Shown one piece after another: positions 61,982-62,150 of a stretch of 62,150 bases of DNA (its first letter is position 1; each line of letters opens with the position of its first letter). The notes beneath the pieces are model-generated. The model was not told the DNA's origin, searched no databases, and saw only the letters and a list, made by a program, of their open reading frames with translations. The translations under genes were made by a program, and so were the position numbers. This DNA is from Paenibacillus glycanilyticus (GTDB lineage: Bacteria > Bacillota > Bacilli > Paenibacillales > Paenibacillaceae), in contig NZ_BSSQ01000020.1 in the NCBI RefSeq assembly GCF_030161375.1, positions 1 through 62,150 on the forward strand, written 5' to 3'.

Positions 61982-62068
61982 ATAACTCCGGCCGAGAGAG
62001 ACAAGCGGTTGGGACGACAAGCTTAATAGCATTGATTGATAGAGATTGAAATCAATGAAAAATAAAGC

Positions 62069-62150
62069 TTGACACTAGATTTGATAACGTGTTACGATAT
62101 ACCGCGTTGTTGAAAAAATTGTTCTTTGAAAACTGAACAACGAGCGAAAC
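62069..62150 (+). promoter_or_regulatory. rrn promoter P2 and rRNA leader with boxA-like element
   Basis: TTGACA (62069-62074), an 18-base spacer and TACGAT, then a leader containing TTGTTCTTTGAAAACTGAAC at the end of the window. This leader is characteristic of the sequence immediately before 16S rRNA in Paenibacillus and Bacillus, so an rRNA operon starts just beyond the right edge. No mature rRNA sequence lies in the window. Confidence 0.8.

Overview
The window looks like chromosomal DNA of a spore-former-type Firmicute, most likely Paenibacillaceae (Paenibacillus or Cohnella-like). The signs are strong GGAGG-type ribosome sites, frequent TTG and GTG starts, YesM/YesN two-component genes, CUT1 sugar ABC genes without their own ATPase, many AraC regulators, and an rRNA-operon leader at the right edge. 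This assignment is inference from gene content.

Region by region. 0-3.8 kb is AT-rich accessory DNA: an S41 peptidase, TspO, small and broken ORFs. 3.7-12.3 kb is a C30 (staphyloxanthin-type) carotenoid locus. A CarH/LitR-like B12 photoreceptor-repressor sits beside an operon with a decayed fni (type 2 IPP isomerase), then crtM, crtP, an aldehyde dehydrogenase, crtO, crtN and crtQ. Tandem 11-bp repeats upstream of both carH and the operon look like the CarH operators. 12.6-19.3 kb holds an IS110 fragment and a Tn7-like transposition module in unusual order: tniQ, divergent xre, tnsA, tnsB, tnsC. No cas gene or CRISPR array is visible.

19.5-31.5 kb is a mixed region: CorA, a decayed DHA2 exporter beside its MarR regulator, flavodoxin, AraC, acetyltransferase, nucleotidyltransferase, an SGNH hydrolase with an ABC exporter, aldo/keto reductase with MarR, Ogt and an EEP-family phosphodiesterase. 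At 31.6-33.0 kb an IS3-family (IS150-type) element has inserted in the loop of the terminator after the EEP gene. 33.4-39.8 kb has AraC/beta-galactosidase and AraC/PhyH divergent pairs. 40.1-43.7 kb is an XpaC-like, solute-binding/VWA, TelA operon. 43.8-45.4 kb is a CrtI-like FAD oxidoreductase.

45.6-61.4 kb is the most unusual part. A YesM/YesN pair and a CUT1 importer are followed by two Gfo/Idh/MocA dehydrogenases, a TIM-barrel isomerase, an APS kinase (CysC), an AraC regulator and three sulfatase-superfamily hydrolases. Two of these hydrolases have Thr in place of the formylglycine Cys/Ser and lack the motif Arg; the third keeps the canonical CSPAR motif. I read this as an uptake and breakdown locus for a sulfated or phosphorylated sugar (or cyclitol), with a puzzling PAPS-forming kinase. 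The window ends in rRNA promoters and leader, just before 16S rRNA.
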